Assembly: GCF_002803515.1 (NCBI RefSeq)
Contig: NZ_PHQX01000001.1
Location: 4,131,521-4,195,520, forward strand
Source: Stenotrophomonas lactitubi
Lineage (GTDB): Bacteria; Pseudomonadota; Gammaproteobacteria; Xanthomonadales; Xanthomonadaceae
Direction of reading: 5' to 3'
DNA length: 64,000 nucleotides
Positions 8,489-15,582 of this stretch are shown in pieces (within the stretch, counting starts at the first letter, position 1; the number at the start of each line of letters is the position of its first letter). The notes under the pieces were generated by a model that was not told where the DNA came from, ran no database searches, and saw only the letters and a list, made by a program, of their open reading frames with translations. The position numbers were made by a program, and so were the translations under genes.

Positions 8489-8725
8489 TCAGACCTTTTC
8501 GCCGCGCGCACGCAGCTCAGCCAGAACGGAATCGATACCGTTCTTGTCGATGGTGCGCAGTGCATGCGCGGAAACACGAAGCTTCACCCAGCGGTTCTCG
8601 CTGGCAACCCAGAAGCGGCGCTCGTGCAGATTCGGCAGGAAACGACGACGGGTCTTGTTGTTGGCGTGCGAGACGTTGTTACCCGTCTGCACTCGCTTGC
8701 CGGAAACCTGGCATACGCGGGACAT
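8489..8725 (-). CDS. rpmB: 50S ribosomal protein L28
   Basis: This 78-residue protein begins [20 protein letters not shown] and is highly basic, with [11 protein letters not shown], all typical of bacterial L28. It has a single Cys near the N-terminus and no zinc-binding cysteine pairs. It is first in the rpmB-rpmG operon, preceded by a near-consensus promoter at 8893-8921. Confidence 0.97.
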   Translation of the reverse strand: MSRVCQVSGKRVQTGNNVSHANNKTRRRFLPNLHERRFWVASENRWVKLRVSAHALRTIDKNGIDSVLAELRARGEKV

Positions 8726-8892
8726 GGCGCACCTCGATAGTAAGTTGTGTCAGCCCGTAGCCCGGGAGACGGCGGCCTCGATGGTTGCCCACCACACGTC
8801 AAGAGAATCAAAGGGTTACGCTGGCGTTGGGCGGCCGGGGACGTGCTCCCGGGGGCGCCGCCCGATAGAAAACCGGACACAGCGAGCCGCGC

Positions 8893-8921
8893 ATTATGCA
8901 CGGGTTCAAGCACTTGCGCAA
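8893..8921 (-). promoter_or_regulatory. sigma-70 promoter for rpmB-rpmG
   Basis: On the minus strand there is TTGCGC (-35), a 17-base spacer and CATAAT (-10). The leader to the rpmB start would be about 160 bases. The rest of the 8726-9120 gap holds only the leader and REP sequences. Confidence 0.7.
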
Positions 8922-8963
8922 GTTACCCACAGGGCAAGGCTGAACACGGCGACGGGGGCCCTT

Positions 8964-9102
8964 GTAGAGCCGAAGGTAGCGGCAGGAGCCGCTGCCAACG
9001 TCGCTTGCGACGGCCCGTAGGGTGACGGTCAGGACGACCGGCATAGCCCACGCTCGGCTGGGTCATACGGGGGGAAGCAGCCGAGCGTCGGCTCGGCTCT
9101 AC
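8964..9102. repeat. SMAG-type REP cluster (several degenerate copies)
   Basis: The cluster starts with GTAGAGCCG at 8964 and ends CGGCTCGGCTCTAC at 9102. Between are further short palindromes (GGCAGGAGCCGCTGCC, GTCGCTTGCGAC and GACGGTCAGGACGACC). It is a mosaic of decayed copies between the rpmB promoter and the 3' end of the exonuclease gene. Confidence 0.75.
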
Positions 9103-9120
9103 AACAGCGACAGGGCCAGC

Positions 9121-9630
9121 TCAGCGCAGGTGTGGAATGACCTGGGCCAGCAGATGGGCGTCCTTCAGCGCGCCGTGCAGGCCACGATTACCGGGAATGC
9201 GCAGGCGCTGCAGCACATCGTCCAGCTTGTTGCCCTGGCCGGGCCAGCGCCCCCGCGCCAGCTTCAGGCTGCAGGTCACGCGGCAGTGCTGGGCCAGCCC
9301 ATCGGCAATGCCGGCCAGGCGCAGCTCGTTGTCGAGGAAGCCGACGTCGAAGGTAGCGTTGTGCGCGACCATCTCGCTGCCACGCAGGAACTCCAGCAGC
9401 TCGGCGGCCTTGCTCGCGAACAGCGGCTTGCCCACCAGCATCGCATCGCTGATGCCGTGCACGCGCTGCGCGCCCCAGTCCACTTTGCGCTGCGGCTGCA
9501 GATAGGTGTGGAACTGGCGGCCGCTGAGCTGACCATCGATCAGTTCCACCGCCCCGATTTCAATCACCCGGTGGCCCAGACGATGCGAGATGCCGGTGGT
9601 TTCGGTGTCCAGCGCGACGACGCGGCTCAT
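9121..9630 (-). CDS. DnaQ-like 3'-5' exonuclease, short form
   Basis: This 169-residue DEDDh exonuclease has ExoI LDTETTG, ExoII HNATFDVGF and ExoIII HGALKDAHLLAQV, so all catalytic acids and the His are present. It aligns well with the catalytic domain of DNA polymerase III epsilon (for example IEIGAVEL and HGISDAML). However, it ends straight after ExoIII and lacks the flexible C-terminal region that binds the polymerase alpha subunit, where E. coli DnaQ has about 243 residues. It may be a separate exonuclease rather than the replicative proofreader. The start at 9630 (MSRVVALDTETTG) is chosen on alignment. It stands alone. Confidence 0.85.
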   Translation of the reverse strand: MSRVVALDTETTGISHRLGHRVIEIGAVELIDGQLSGRQFHTYLQPQRKVDWGAQRVHGISDAMLVGKPLFASKAAELLEFLRGSEMVAHNATFDVGFLDNELRLAGIADGLAQHCRVTCSLKLARGRWPGQGNKLDDVLQRLRIPGNRGLHGALKDAHLLAQVIPHLR

Positions 9631-9835
9631 GCCCCACACCCGTATGCAGCAACGGGCATGCGGGAGACAAAGGATGGTAGTGAGGGCAGTGCAGTCATTC
9701 GATGCTGGATCCTGTTACGCGCGCCCCGTGCAACGGGGGCAGATGATGCTGGATTGTCCCATGTCGTGCGCCAGCGGCAGCGCAGGGGCACGCGGTGTGA
9801 TCCCGGCATACTGGCGCCTCACTGCGGAGCTTCCA

Positions 9836-11068
9836 ATGCGACTGCTGGCCCTCACCTACGGCACCGAAGGCGATACGCGCCCGCTGGTCATGCTCTGCCA
9901 CGGGCTGATCGCGGCCGGCCACGACGTCATGCTGCTGGCCGACGGCGGCACTCTGGGCAGCGCGAAAACAATGGGCGTCCCGCACGCCGCGCTTGAAGGC
10001 GACATCCACGATGAGGTGGTAGCGCTGGTCTCACGCGGCAACGGCGTGGCCGCCGCCAGCACCGGGCTGGCACGGATGGCGCTGCAGCACGTTGCCGGCT
10101 GGATGCGCCAGGCCGATGCTGCGGCCGAGGGCTGCGATGCGATCCTGACCGGCGGCCTGGCGGCGTTCGTCGGCATGAGCGTCGGCGAACGTCGTGGTCT
10201 TCCGGTGATCGGCGCCGGCATGATTCCGCTGACGCCGACGCGCGCATTCCGCTCGCCCTTCCTGCCACCCGGGCGCTCACCGGGATGGTTGAACCGGGCC
10301 AGCTACGGGCTGGTCAACGGCCTGATCTGGCGGCAGTTCCGCGGCCCGATAAACGCTGCCCGCCAGCACGCCGGGCAGCCGCCACGACGCTCGCTCTGGA
10401 CCGGCCTGCCGATGCTGTACGGCGTCTCGCCACAGCTGTTGCCGCCGCCTTCGGACTGGCCGGCCGACCACCTCGTATGCGGCCAGTGGTCGGCACCCGC
10501 AGCGCCGTGGCAGCCGTCAGCCGAACTACAGGCCTTCCTCGATGCAGGGCCACCGCCGGTCTACCTGGGCTTTGGCAGCATGACCGGCTTCGACCGCGAA
10601 CGCGTGTTGCCGGCGCTGTTGGCAGCGCTGGCACCGCGCCGCGTGCTGCTGTTCCCCGGTTGGGTCGGCGTGCCCGACATGGCGCTGCCCGACACGGTGC
10701 TGGTGATCGGGCCCACCCCGCATGAAGCCTTGCTGCCGCGCTGCGCGCTGGCGATCCATCATGGTGGCAGCGGCACCACGCATTCGGCCTGTCGCGCCGG
10801 CATACCGTCGATGGTGATGCCGTTCGCCGCCGACCAGTTCTTCTGGGCCGATCGCCTGCAGCGCCTGGGCGTAGCGCCTGCGCCGCTGTCACCGAAACGG
10901 CTGCAGCCGCAGGCGTTGGCCGCTGCACTGGCGTTCGCCGAGCATGCGGATACGCGCGCGCGTGCAGCCGCGCTGGGCGCTGCAATGGCGAACGAGGATG
11001 GTGTGGCATGCGGCGTGGCGGCGATCGAGCGGTGGCTCAGCCCAACGTCTCCACCACCCAGTCAATGA
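9836..11068 (+). CDS. UGT/MGT-type glycosyltransferase (GT1/GT28-like)
   Basis: This 410-residue protein has a two-domain GT-B fold. The N-terminus (MRLLALTYGTEGDTRPLVML) has the usual acceptor-side strand and loop. The C-terminal donor-binding signature is clear: FGSM, GPTPHEALLPRCALAIHHGG, then SGTTHSACRAGIPSMVMPF. This is the family of sterol/antibiotic/carotenoid glucosyltransferases; donor is probably a UDP- or TDP-sugar, acceptor unknown. ATG 9836 is preceded by CGGAG at 6-7 bases. The 3' end overlaps the convergent LysR gene by 32 bases. The 205 bases upstream (9631-9835) show nothing recognisable. Confidence 0.85.
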   Translation: MRLLALTYGTEGDTRPLVMLCHGLIAAGHDVMLLADGGTLGSAKTMGVPHAALEGDIHDEVVALVSRGNGVAAASTGLARMALQHVAGWMRQADAAAEGCDAILTGGLAAFVGMSVGERRGLPVIGAGMIPLTPTRAFRSPFLPPGRSPGWLNRASYGLVNGLIWRQFRGPINAARQHAGQPPRRSLWTGLPMLYGVSPQLLPPPSDWPADHLVCGQWSAPAAPWQPSAELQAFLDAGPPPVYLGFGSMTGFDRERVLPALLAALAPRRVLLFPGWVGVPDMALPDTVLVIGPTPHEALLPRCALAIHHGGSGTTHSACRAGIPSMVMPFAADQFFWADRLQRLGVAPAPLSPKRLQPQALAAALAFAEHADTRARAAALGAAMANEDGVACGVAAIERWLSPTSPPPSQ

Positions 11069-11930
11069 ACACCCGCAGCCGCTGGCTCATGTGCCGGTTC
11101 GGCGGGAACATCACGTGCATCGGCATCGGCGGCAATTGCCAATCCTGCAGTACGGGCAGCAACTCGCCGCGCGCTACATGCGGTTCGGCCATGTAGCTGG
11201 GCAGCGCGACCACGCCGAGGCCGGCCAGACCCGCCGCCAGATAGGCATTGCCATCATCGAAGCCGATGGAATAGCGCCCCTGCACCTCGATGCGCTCGGC
11301 GCCGCGCTGCGCGGTGAACACGCGGGCACGGCCACTGCGCGGGCTGAGGAAACCGACCGTGTGGTGGTCCGGCCCTTGCAGCGCGCGCGGGTGGTCCGGC
11401 GCACCGAACTGCTGCACATAGCCTGGGCTGGCATGGAAGCCGATCGGCAGGCTCGCCAGCGGCCGCGCCACCAGCGCCGGGTCGGCCGGGGTTCCGCCGC
11501 GGATCACGCAGTCGACGTTGTCGGCGATCACATCGACCTCGCGGTCGCTGACCCCCACCTCCAGCTGGATGTCCGGGTAGCGCGCCTGGAAGCCGGGCAG
11601 CGCCGGCACCAGCAGCAGCCGTGCGAACGGGCCGGGAACGTCGATGCGCAGGCGCCCACGCGGCAGAGCGGCGGCATCGCCCAGCCCACCCTCGACCTCT
11701 TCCAGCTCGGCCAGCAGACGCACGATGCGCGGGTAGTACGCCGCGCCATCGGCGGTGACACTGACCCGGCGCGTGGTGCGGTTGAGCAGCCGCAGCCGCA
11801 GATGTGCCTCCAGCTGCTGCACCAGCTGCGTGACCGTGGTGCGGCTGAGCTGCAGCGTGTGCGCTGCGCGGGTGAAGCTGCCGGTCTCCACCACCCGGGC
11901 GAAGGCCCGCATCGCCTCGAAGCGGTCCAT
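11037..11930 (-). CDS. LysR-family transcriptional regulator
   Basis: This 297-residue protein has an N-terminal winged helix-turn-helix (residues 1-60: AFARVVETGSFTRAAHTLQL then SRTTVTQLVQQLE) and a LysR substrate-binding domain (about 90-297). It belongs to the CrgA-like subgroup beginning MDRFEAMRAFARVVETGSF. It is divergent from a RidA-family gene, with a strong inverted repeat between them at 11943-11967, only 12 bases before its own start. By the usual LysR logic it probably controls that gene and itself. The ligand is unknown. Its 3' end overlaps the convergent glycosyltransferase by 32 bases. Confidence 0.93.
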   Translation of the reverse strand: MDRFEAMRAFARVVETGSFTRAAHTLQLSRTTVTQLVQQLEAHLRLRLLNRTTRRVSVTADGAAYYPRIVRLLAELEEVEGGLGDAAALPRGRLRIDVPGPFARLLLVPALPGFQARYPDIQLEVGVSDREVDVIADNVDCVIRGGTPADPALVARPLASLPIGFHASPGYVQQFGAPDHPRALQGPDHHTVGFLSPRSGRARVFTAQRGAERIEVQGRYSIGFDDGNAYLAAGLAGLGVVALPSYMAEPHVARGELLPVLQDWQLPPMPMHVMFPPNRHMSQRLRVFIDWVVETLG

Positions 11931-11942
11931 GTCAGCGACCCT

Positions 11943-11967
11943 GATTGTTTGGAATTTCTAATCAATC
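11943..11967. promoter_or_regulatory. candidate LysR operator (25 bp inverted repeat)
   Basis: The sequence GATTG..CAATC is symmetric over 25 bases: about 20 of 24 paired positions match around a central base, including the inner GGAA/TTC and outer GATTG/CAATC arms. It lies in the 110-base gap between the divergent LysR and RidA genes and has T-N11-A character. It is AT-rich compared with its surroundings. Function is inferred from position and symmetry. Confidence 0.6.
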
Positions 11968-12040
11968 TAGACGCATCATCACGGTTTATCCAGACAGCGG
12001 CAGCGGGGAGGATGGTCTCCTCCCGTCTGGAATCCGTCTT

Positions 12041-12439
12041 ATGTCCCACCGTGATGTCGTCTTTCCCGCCGGCCGGCAGGCGCTGTACGAGCGCAACCGT
12101 TACTCACCGGCGATCCGGTCCAGTGGCTTCCTGTTCGTCTCCGGCCAGGTCGGCAGCCGCGAGGACGGCTCGCCCGAGCCGGACTTCGAGACCCAGGTGC
12201 GCCGCGCCTTCGAGAATCTCAACGCAGTGCTGGCCGCGGCCGGCTGCACGTTCGACGACGTGGTCGATGTGACTGTGTTCCTGGTCGACCCGGAAACCAA
12301 CTTCGAAAAGGCCTGGGCGATCGTGCCGGAGTACTGGGGCGAAGCACCGCACCCGACCCTGACCGGCATCGGCGTGACCTGGCTGTATGGCTTCCAGTTC
12401 GAGATCAAGGTGATCGCGAAGCTGCCTGCAGACCAGTAG
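12041..12439 (+). CDS. RidA family protein
   Basis: This 132-residue protein of the YjgF/RidA family is probably a deaminase of reactive enamine/imine intermediates, or a related lyase-associated member. Characteristic stretches are FLFVSGQVG, DFETQVRRAFENLNAVLAAAG, VVDVTVFLVD and the C-terminal FEIKVIAK. It is a little longer than E. coli RidA (128). ATG 12041 is the start used because the sequence before it is the operator region. It is divergent from the LysR gene that probably regulates it. Its stop codon TAG is at the same time the start of a GTAG repeat (see 12436-12614). Confidence 0.9.
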   Translation: MSHRDVVFPAGRQALYERNRYSPAIRSSGFLFVSGQVGSREDGSPEPDFETQVRRAFENLNAVLAAAGCTFDDVVDVTVFLVDPETNFEKAWAIVPEYWGEAPHPTLTGIGVTWLYGFQFEIKVIAKLPADQ

Positions 12440-12614
12440 TGCCAGCCGCTGGCCGGCAATGTGTCGGGGGTCAAAAAGCGTGTCGACCAAGGTCGACACC
12501 TACCGGGGCGGCTGGTCGCGCGACAGCAGCCGAGCATGGGCTCGGCTCTACAGAAGCGCCTCCGGTGTCCCACCCCACGGACCGAAAGGCGTGCCGACCA
12601 AGGTCGGCACCTAC
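12436..12614. repeat. SMAG-type REP cluster overlapping a stop codon
   Basis: There are four palindromes in a row: GTAGTGCCAGCCGCTGGCCG at 12436, a GTGTCGACC..GGTCGACAC copy, a GCCGAGC..GCTCGGCTCTAC copy and a GTGCCGACC..GGTCGGCAC copy ending CTAC. The first GTAG supplies the TAG stop of the RidA gene. They fill the gap up to the metal-efflux operon. Confidence 0.85.
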
Positions 12615-12722
12615 CAGAGCAGCAGTCCCGTGCGCGGCGCAGCTGAACGGGAGGTTCCGACGAATTCCCGAGGTGGCCATTGATATTGTATCCACCGAAA
12701 ACCGCTTGCTAGCCTCCCCTCC

Positions 12723-13067
12723 ATGCGCCGGATCGCCCGCCACCTTCGTTCGTACCTGCTGATGCTGCTGATGGCGGCGTTCGTGGTCGTGCCGGTGGCC
12801 GATGTCCTGGCGTGTGCGGTGGAACCGCACGACAGCACGGTGGTGCATGTGGAGTCGGCTGCCGAAGAGCCCGACGGTGACAATGACAGTGACGGCAAGC
12901 ACACCGCTGCCTGCAGTCATAACCACTGCCACCACTCCAACCTGAGCCTGCCGGCGAGCACCTTCGCCGCCTTTGGCACGCCGCAACCGGCGCGCTGGAT
13001 GAATGCAGGCGACGCGGCGACCTATGCGGTCGCCCAGGACGAACTGGCACGTCCTCCCCGGGCGTGA
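12723..13067 (+). CDS. His-rich secreted small protein of the metal-efflux operon
   Basis: This 114-residue protein has a hydrophobic N-terminal signal (residues 10-30: YLLMLLMAAFVVVPVADVLA) and a mature part that is acidic, then His/Cys-rich (KHTAACSHNHCHHS at about residues 59-72). It precedes czcC by 56 bases on the same strand. Czc-type operons often carry a small periplasmic metal-binding protein in this position (CzcI-like), and I infer that role here; I do not see detailed similarity to a named family. It could bind Zn, Co, Cd or Cu in the periplasm and affect induction or delivery to the pump. Confidence 0.7.
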   Translation: MRRIARHLRSYLLMLLMAAFVVVPVADVLACAVEPHDSTVVHVESAAEEPDGDNDSDGKHTAACSHNHCHHSNLSLPASTFAAFGTPQPARWMNAGDAATYAVAQDELARPPRA

Positions 13068-13123
13068 GTTGAGCGCGTCCCGCAATCGCGGGCTCCCGTT
13101 TCACTCACAACCGGAATCCCCCT

Positions 13124-14377
13124 ATGTCGATCCTGACACGTCGGTCGCCGCGCGCGGCCGGGCTGGTCGTCGCCGTGCTGCTGGGCCTGATCCCCGCAGC
13201 ACAGGTCGCCGCACAAGCCGCACCTTCGTACGACACCCTGCTTGAACGTCTCGACCAGCTGCCCGGCGCCCGCGTCGGCGCAGCACTGGCCGAGGCGGCC
13301 GACGCCCGCGCCGACCAGGCCCGGGCGCTGCCCAACCCCTCCCTTTCCTGGTCCGCCGAAAACGCCTGGGGCACCGGCTCCTACGGCGGCATGGGCAGGG
13401 CCGACACCGTGCTTACCCTGTCCCAGCCCTTGGAGGTCTGGGGCCAGCGTGGCGCGCGCGTCCGCGCCGCCCGCGCCGAGGCACAGGCCGCTGCCCTGCG
13501 CGGTTCGCAGAGCCGCAGCGATGTCGCCAGCCAGCTGGCGGCGATCTACGCACAGGCGGAAAGCGCCCTGCGTCGCTACACCCTGGCCGACGAAGCGCTG
13601 ACGCTCACCCGCGATGATGCGGCGGCGGTCACCGCCATGGTCAAGCATGGCCGCGAGCCGCAGCTGCGCGCGGTGCAGGCACAAAGCGAAGTGGCCAATG
13701 CCAGCGCCGCGCTGGATGAGGCGCAGGCCTTCCGCGATGCCGCACTGGCCCGCCTGGCCGGTGCGGCCCTGCTGGATGCACCGGTGCGGACCATCGACAA
13801 CAGCCTGCTCGACCGCGCACCGCCGGCGCCGCGTGGCGCCATCGATGTCGCACTGGCCGTGCGTGTCGCCGAAGCCGAAGTTGATGCGGCCGGTCGCCTG
13901 GTCGATGTGGAGCGCAAGCGTGCCCTGCCCGACCTCAGCGTCACGGCCGCGCAGACGCGTTTCCGCGAGGACCGCGAGCAGGCCTACACGCTGGGCGTCA
14001 GCCTCTCGATCCCGTTGTTCGACCGCAACCGTGGTGGCATCCGCGCCGCCAGTGCCGAACAGCGCGCGGCCGAGGCGCGGCTGGACCAGCAGCGCCGTGA
14101 CAGCGAAGCGGAACGGTTGTCGGCCGTGGCGGGCCTGAAGGCCGCCGGCAGCCGCACCCGCGCGGCCGACGAAAGCGTGGTCGCCGCCGAGGAAGCCTAT
14201 CGCCTGGCCCGCGTCGGCTTCGACGCCGGACGCATCTCGCAGCTGGAACTGCGCAGCACCCGCAGTGCCCTCATCGCCGCCCGCGGCACCGCTGTGGACG
14301 CGCGTCTGTCGCGCGTCGGCGCGGAAATCGATCTCGCCCGCCTCGAAGGGCGCGCACCTTTTGTGGAGGCCCGATGA
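13124..14377 (+). CDS. czcC: TolC-family outer membrane factor CzcC
   Basis: This 417-residue protein is the outer-membrane channel of a tripartite heavy-metal efflux pump. It has a signal peptide (residues 1-31, ending AAQVAAQA) and long helical stretches rich in Ala, Arg, Glu and Gln that form the periplasmic tunnel. PNPSLSWSAEN and SIPLFDRNRGGI are typical of the CzcC/CusC repeats. Its stop overlaps the czcB start by 4 bases (ATGA), showing tight translational coupling. It belongs to the same operon as the His-rich gene upstream. Confidence 0.9.
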   Translation: MSILTRRSPRAAGLVVAVLLGLIPAAQVAAQAAPSYDTLLERLDQLPGARVGAALAEAADARADQARALPNPSLSWSAENAWGTGSYGGMGRADTVLTLSQPLEVWGQRGARVRAARAEAQAAALRGSQSRSDVASQLAAIYAQAESALRRYTLADEALTLTRDDAAAVTAMVKHGREPQLRAVQAQSEVANASAALDEAQAFRDAALARLAGAALLDAPVRTIDNSLLDRAPPAPRGAIDVALAVRVAEAEVDAAGRLVDVERKRALPDLSVTAAQTRFREDREQAYTLGVSLSIPLFDRNRGGIRAASAEQRAAEARLDQQRRDSEAERLSAVAGLKAAGSRTRAADESVVAAEEAYRLARVGFDAGRISQLELRSTRSALIAARGTAVDARLSRVGAEIDLARLEGRAPFVEAR

Positions 14378-15573
14378 ACCTGTCCCGCTCTTTCCCCCTG
14401 GTTGGTGGCCTGCTGCTGACCGTATTCCTGGCCGGCTGCTCCGGCAACGCACAGACCCCGGACGCATCGGATACCGCCAGCAAGGCAGCGGCCGACGACG
14501 GCCATGGTCATGCCGCTGACAGCACCGAAGCCAAGGCCGAAACACGCAAGGTGCCCGACGCCGATGAAGGCGTGGTGCAGCTGACGCCCGAGCAGATCAA
14601 GGCCTCCGGCATCGACGTGGTTGCCGTCGGCCGCGGCGGCGGCGGTTCGACGCGGCTGTCCGGCCGGGTGGAGCCATCGATCGGTGCGCGTGCATCGGTC
14701 GCCTCCACCGTGACCGGGCGCGTGGAGCGCGTGCTGGTTGCACCGGGTACGGCGGTGAAGCAGAACCAGGCCCTGGCGATCGTGGTCAGCGGCGAGGCGG
14801 CGGTGTTCCGCGCCAATGCGGTTGCCGCCGCTGCGGAAGCCGAGGCGGCGCGCCTGGCCCATGGCCGTGACAAGGCGCTGGTCGAACAGGGCGTGGTCGC
14901 CCGCCAGGAACTGGAAACCTCACGCGCGCGCTCGCTGGCGGCACAGGCGCAGGCCGCCGCCGCACAGGCACAGGCCGCCGCCAACGGTTCACCCGACAGC
15001 AGCGGCCGCGTGCGCATCACCAGCCCGGTGGCCGGCATCGTCGGCAACGTGCAGGTCACGCCCGGTGGCGTGGTAGCAGCCGGCAGCCCGGTGGCCGACG
15101 TCGCCGATCCGTCGATGAACGAGCTGGTATTCACCGCACCGCCAGCGCTGGCCGCACAGGTCAGCCCGGGCATGACGCTGGAAGTGACCGTGCCGGGCGG
15201 CAGCTTCAGTGCCACCGTCACCGGTTCGGCCGCCGATGTGCGCCAGCAGGGCGGCGTGGCGGTGATACGTGCCACGCCGGTCAATGCGGCATTGCCGCCA
15301 GCCGGTTCGCCGGTGTCGGCGGTGGTGGTCACCGACGGCAAGGACGGCGCGTTGAGCGTGCCGGCCGATGCCGTGCAGAACGTGGATGGCAGCAGCGCGG
15401 TGTTCGTCGCCGTCGAGGGCGGCTTCAAGGTGCAACCGGTGCTGGCCGGCCGACGCGCCGGCGACCGCATCGAGATCCTCGGTGGCCTGAGCGGCAGCGA
15501 ACGCATCGTCGGCGCCAACGCTTTCCTGCTCAAGGCCGAACTGGCCAAGGGCGAAGCCGAGCACGGGCACTGA
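14374..15573 (+). CDS. czcB: heavy-metal RND periplasmic adaptor CzcB
   Basis: This 399-residue membrane-fusion protein links the inner-membrane pump CzcA to CzcC. The N-terminus has a lipoprotein signal (VFLAGC, lipidated Cys at about residue 22), followed by a short His-containing acidic linker (DDGHGHAADS). Then come the barrel-sandwich (RVERVLVAPGTAVKQNQ), an Ala-rich helical hairpin (residues about 150-210) and beta-barrel domains. The C-terminus ends AEHGH, again with His. ATGA overlap with czcC upstream; czcA begins 9 bases downstream, its ribosome-binding site (GAGGA) overlapping the czcB stop. Confidence 0.92.
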   Translation: MNLSRSFPLVGGLLLTVFLAGCSGNAQTPDASDTASKAAADDGHGHAADSTEAKAETRKVPDADEGVVQLTPEQIKASGIDVVAVGRGGGGSTRLSGRVEPSIGARASVASTVTGRVERVLVAPGTAVKQNQALAIVVSGEAAVFRANAVAAAAEAEAARLAHGRDKALVEQGVVARQELETSRARSLAAQAQAAAAQAQAAANGSPDSSGRVRITSPVAGIVGNVQVTPGGVVAAGSPVADVADPSMNELVFTAPPALAAQVSPGMTLEVTVPGGSFSATVTGSAADVRQQGGVAVIRATPVNAALPPAGSPVSAVVVTDGKDGALSVPADAVQNVDGSSAVFVAVEGGFKVQPVLAGRRAGDRIEILGGLSGSERIVGANAFLLKAELAKGEAEHGH

Positions 15574-15582
15574 GGACCTTCC

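Noticed and set aside
12656..12722. Metal-regulator operator in the czc promoter gap
   Set aside because: An AT-rich spot (ATTGATATTGTATCC) is present but it has no convincing symmetry or match to a known MerR or CzcR box.
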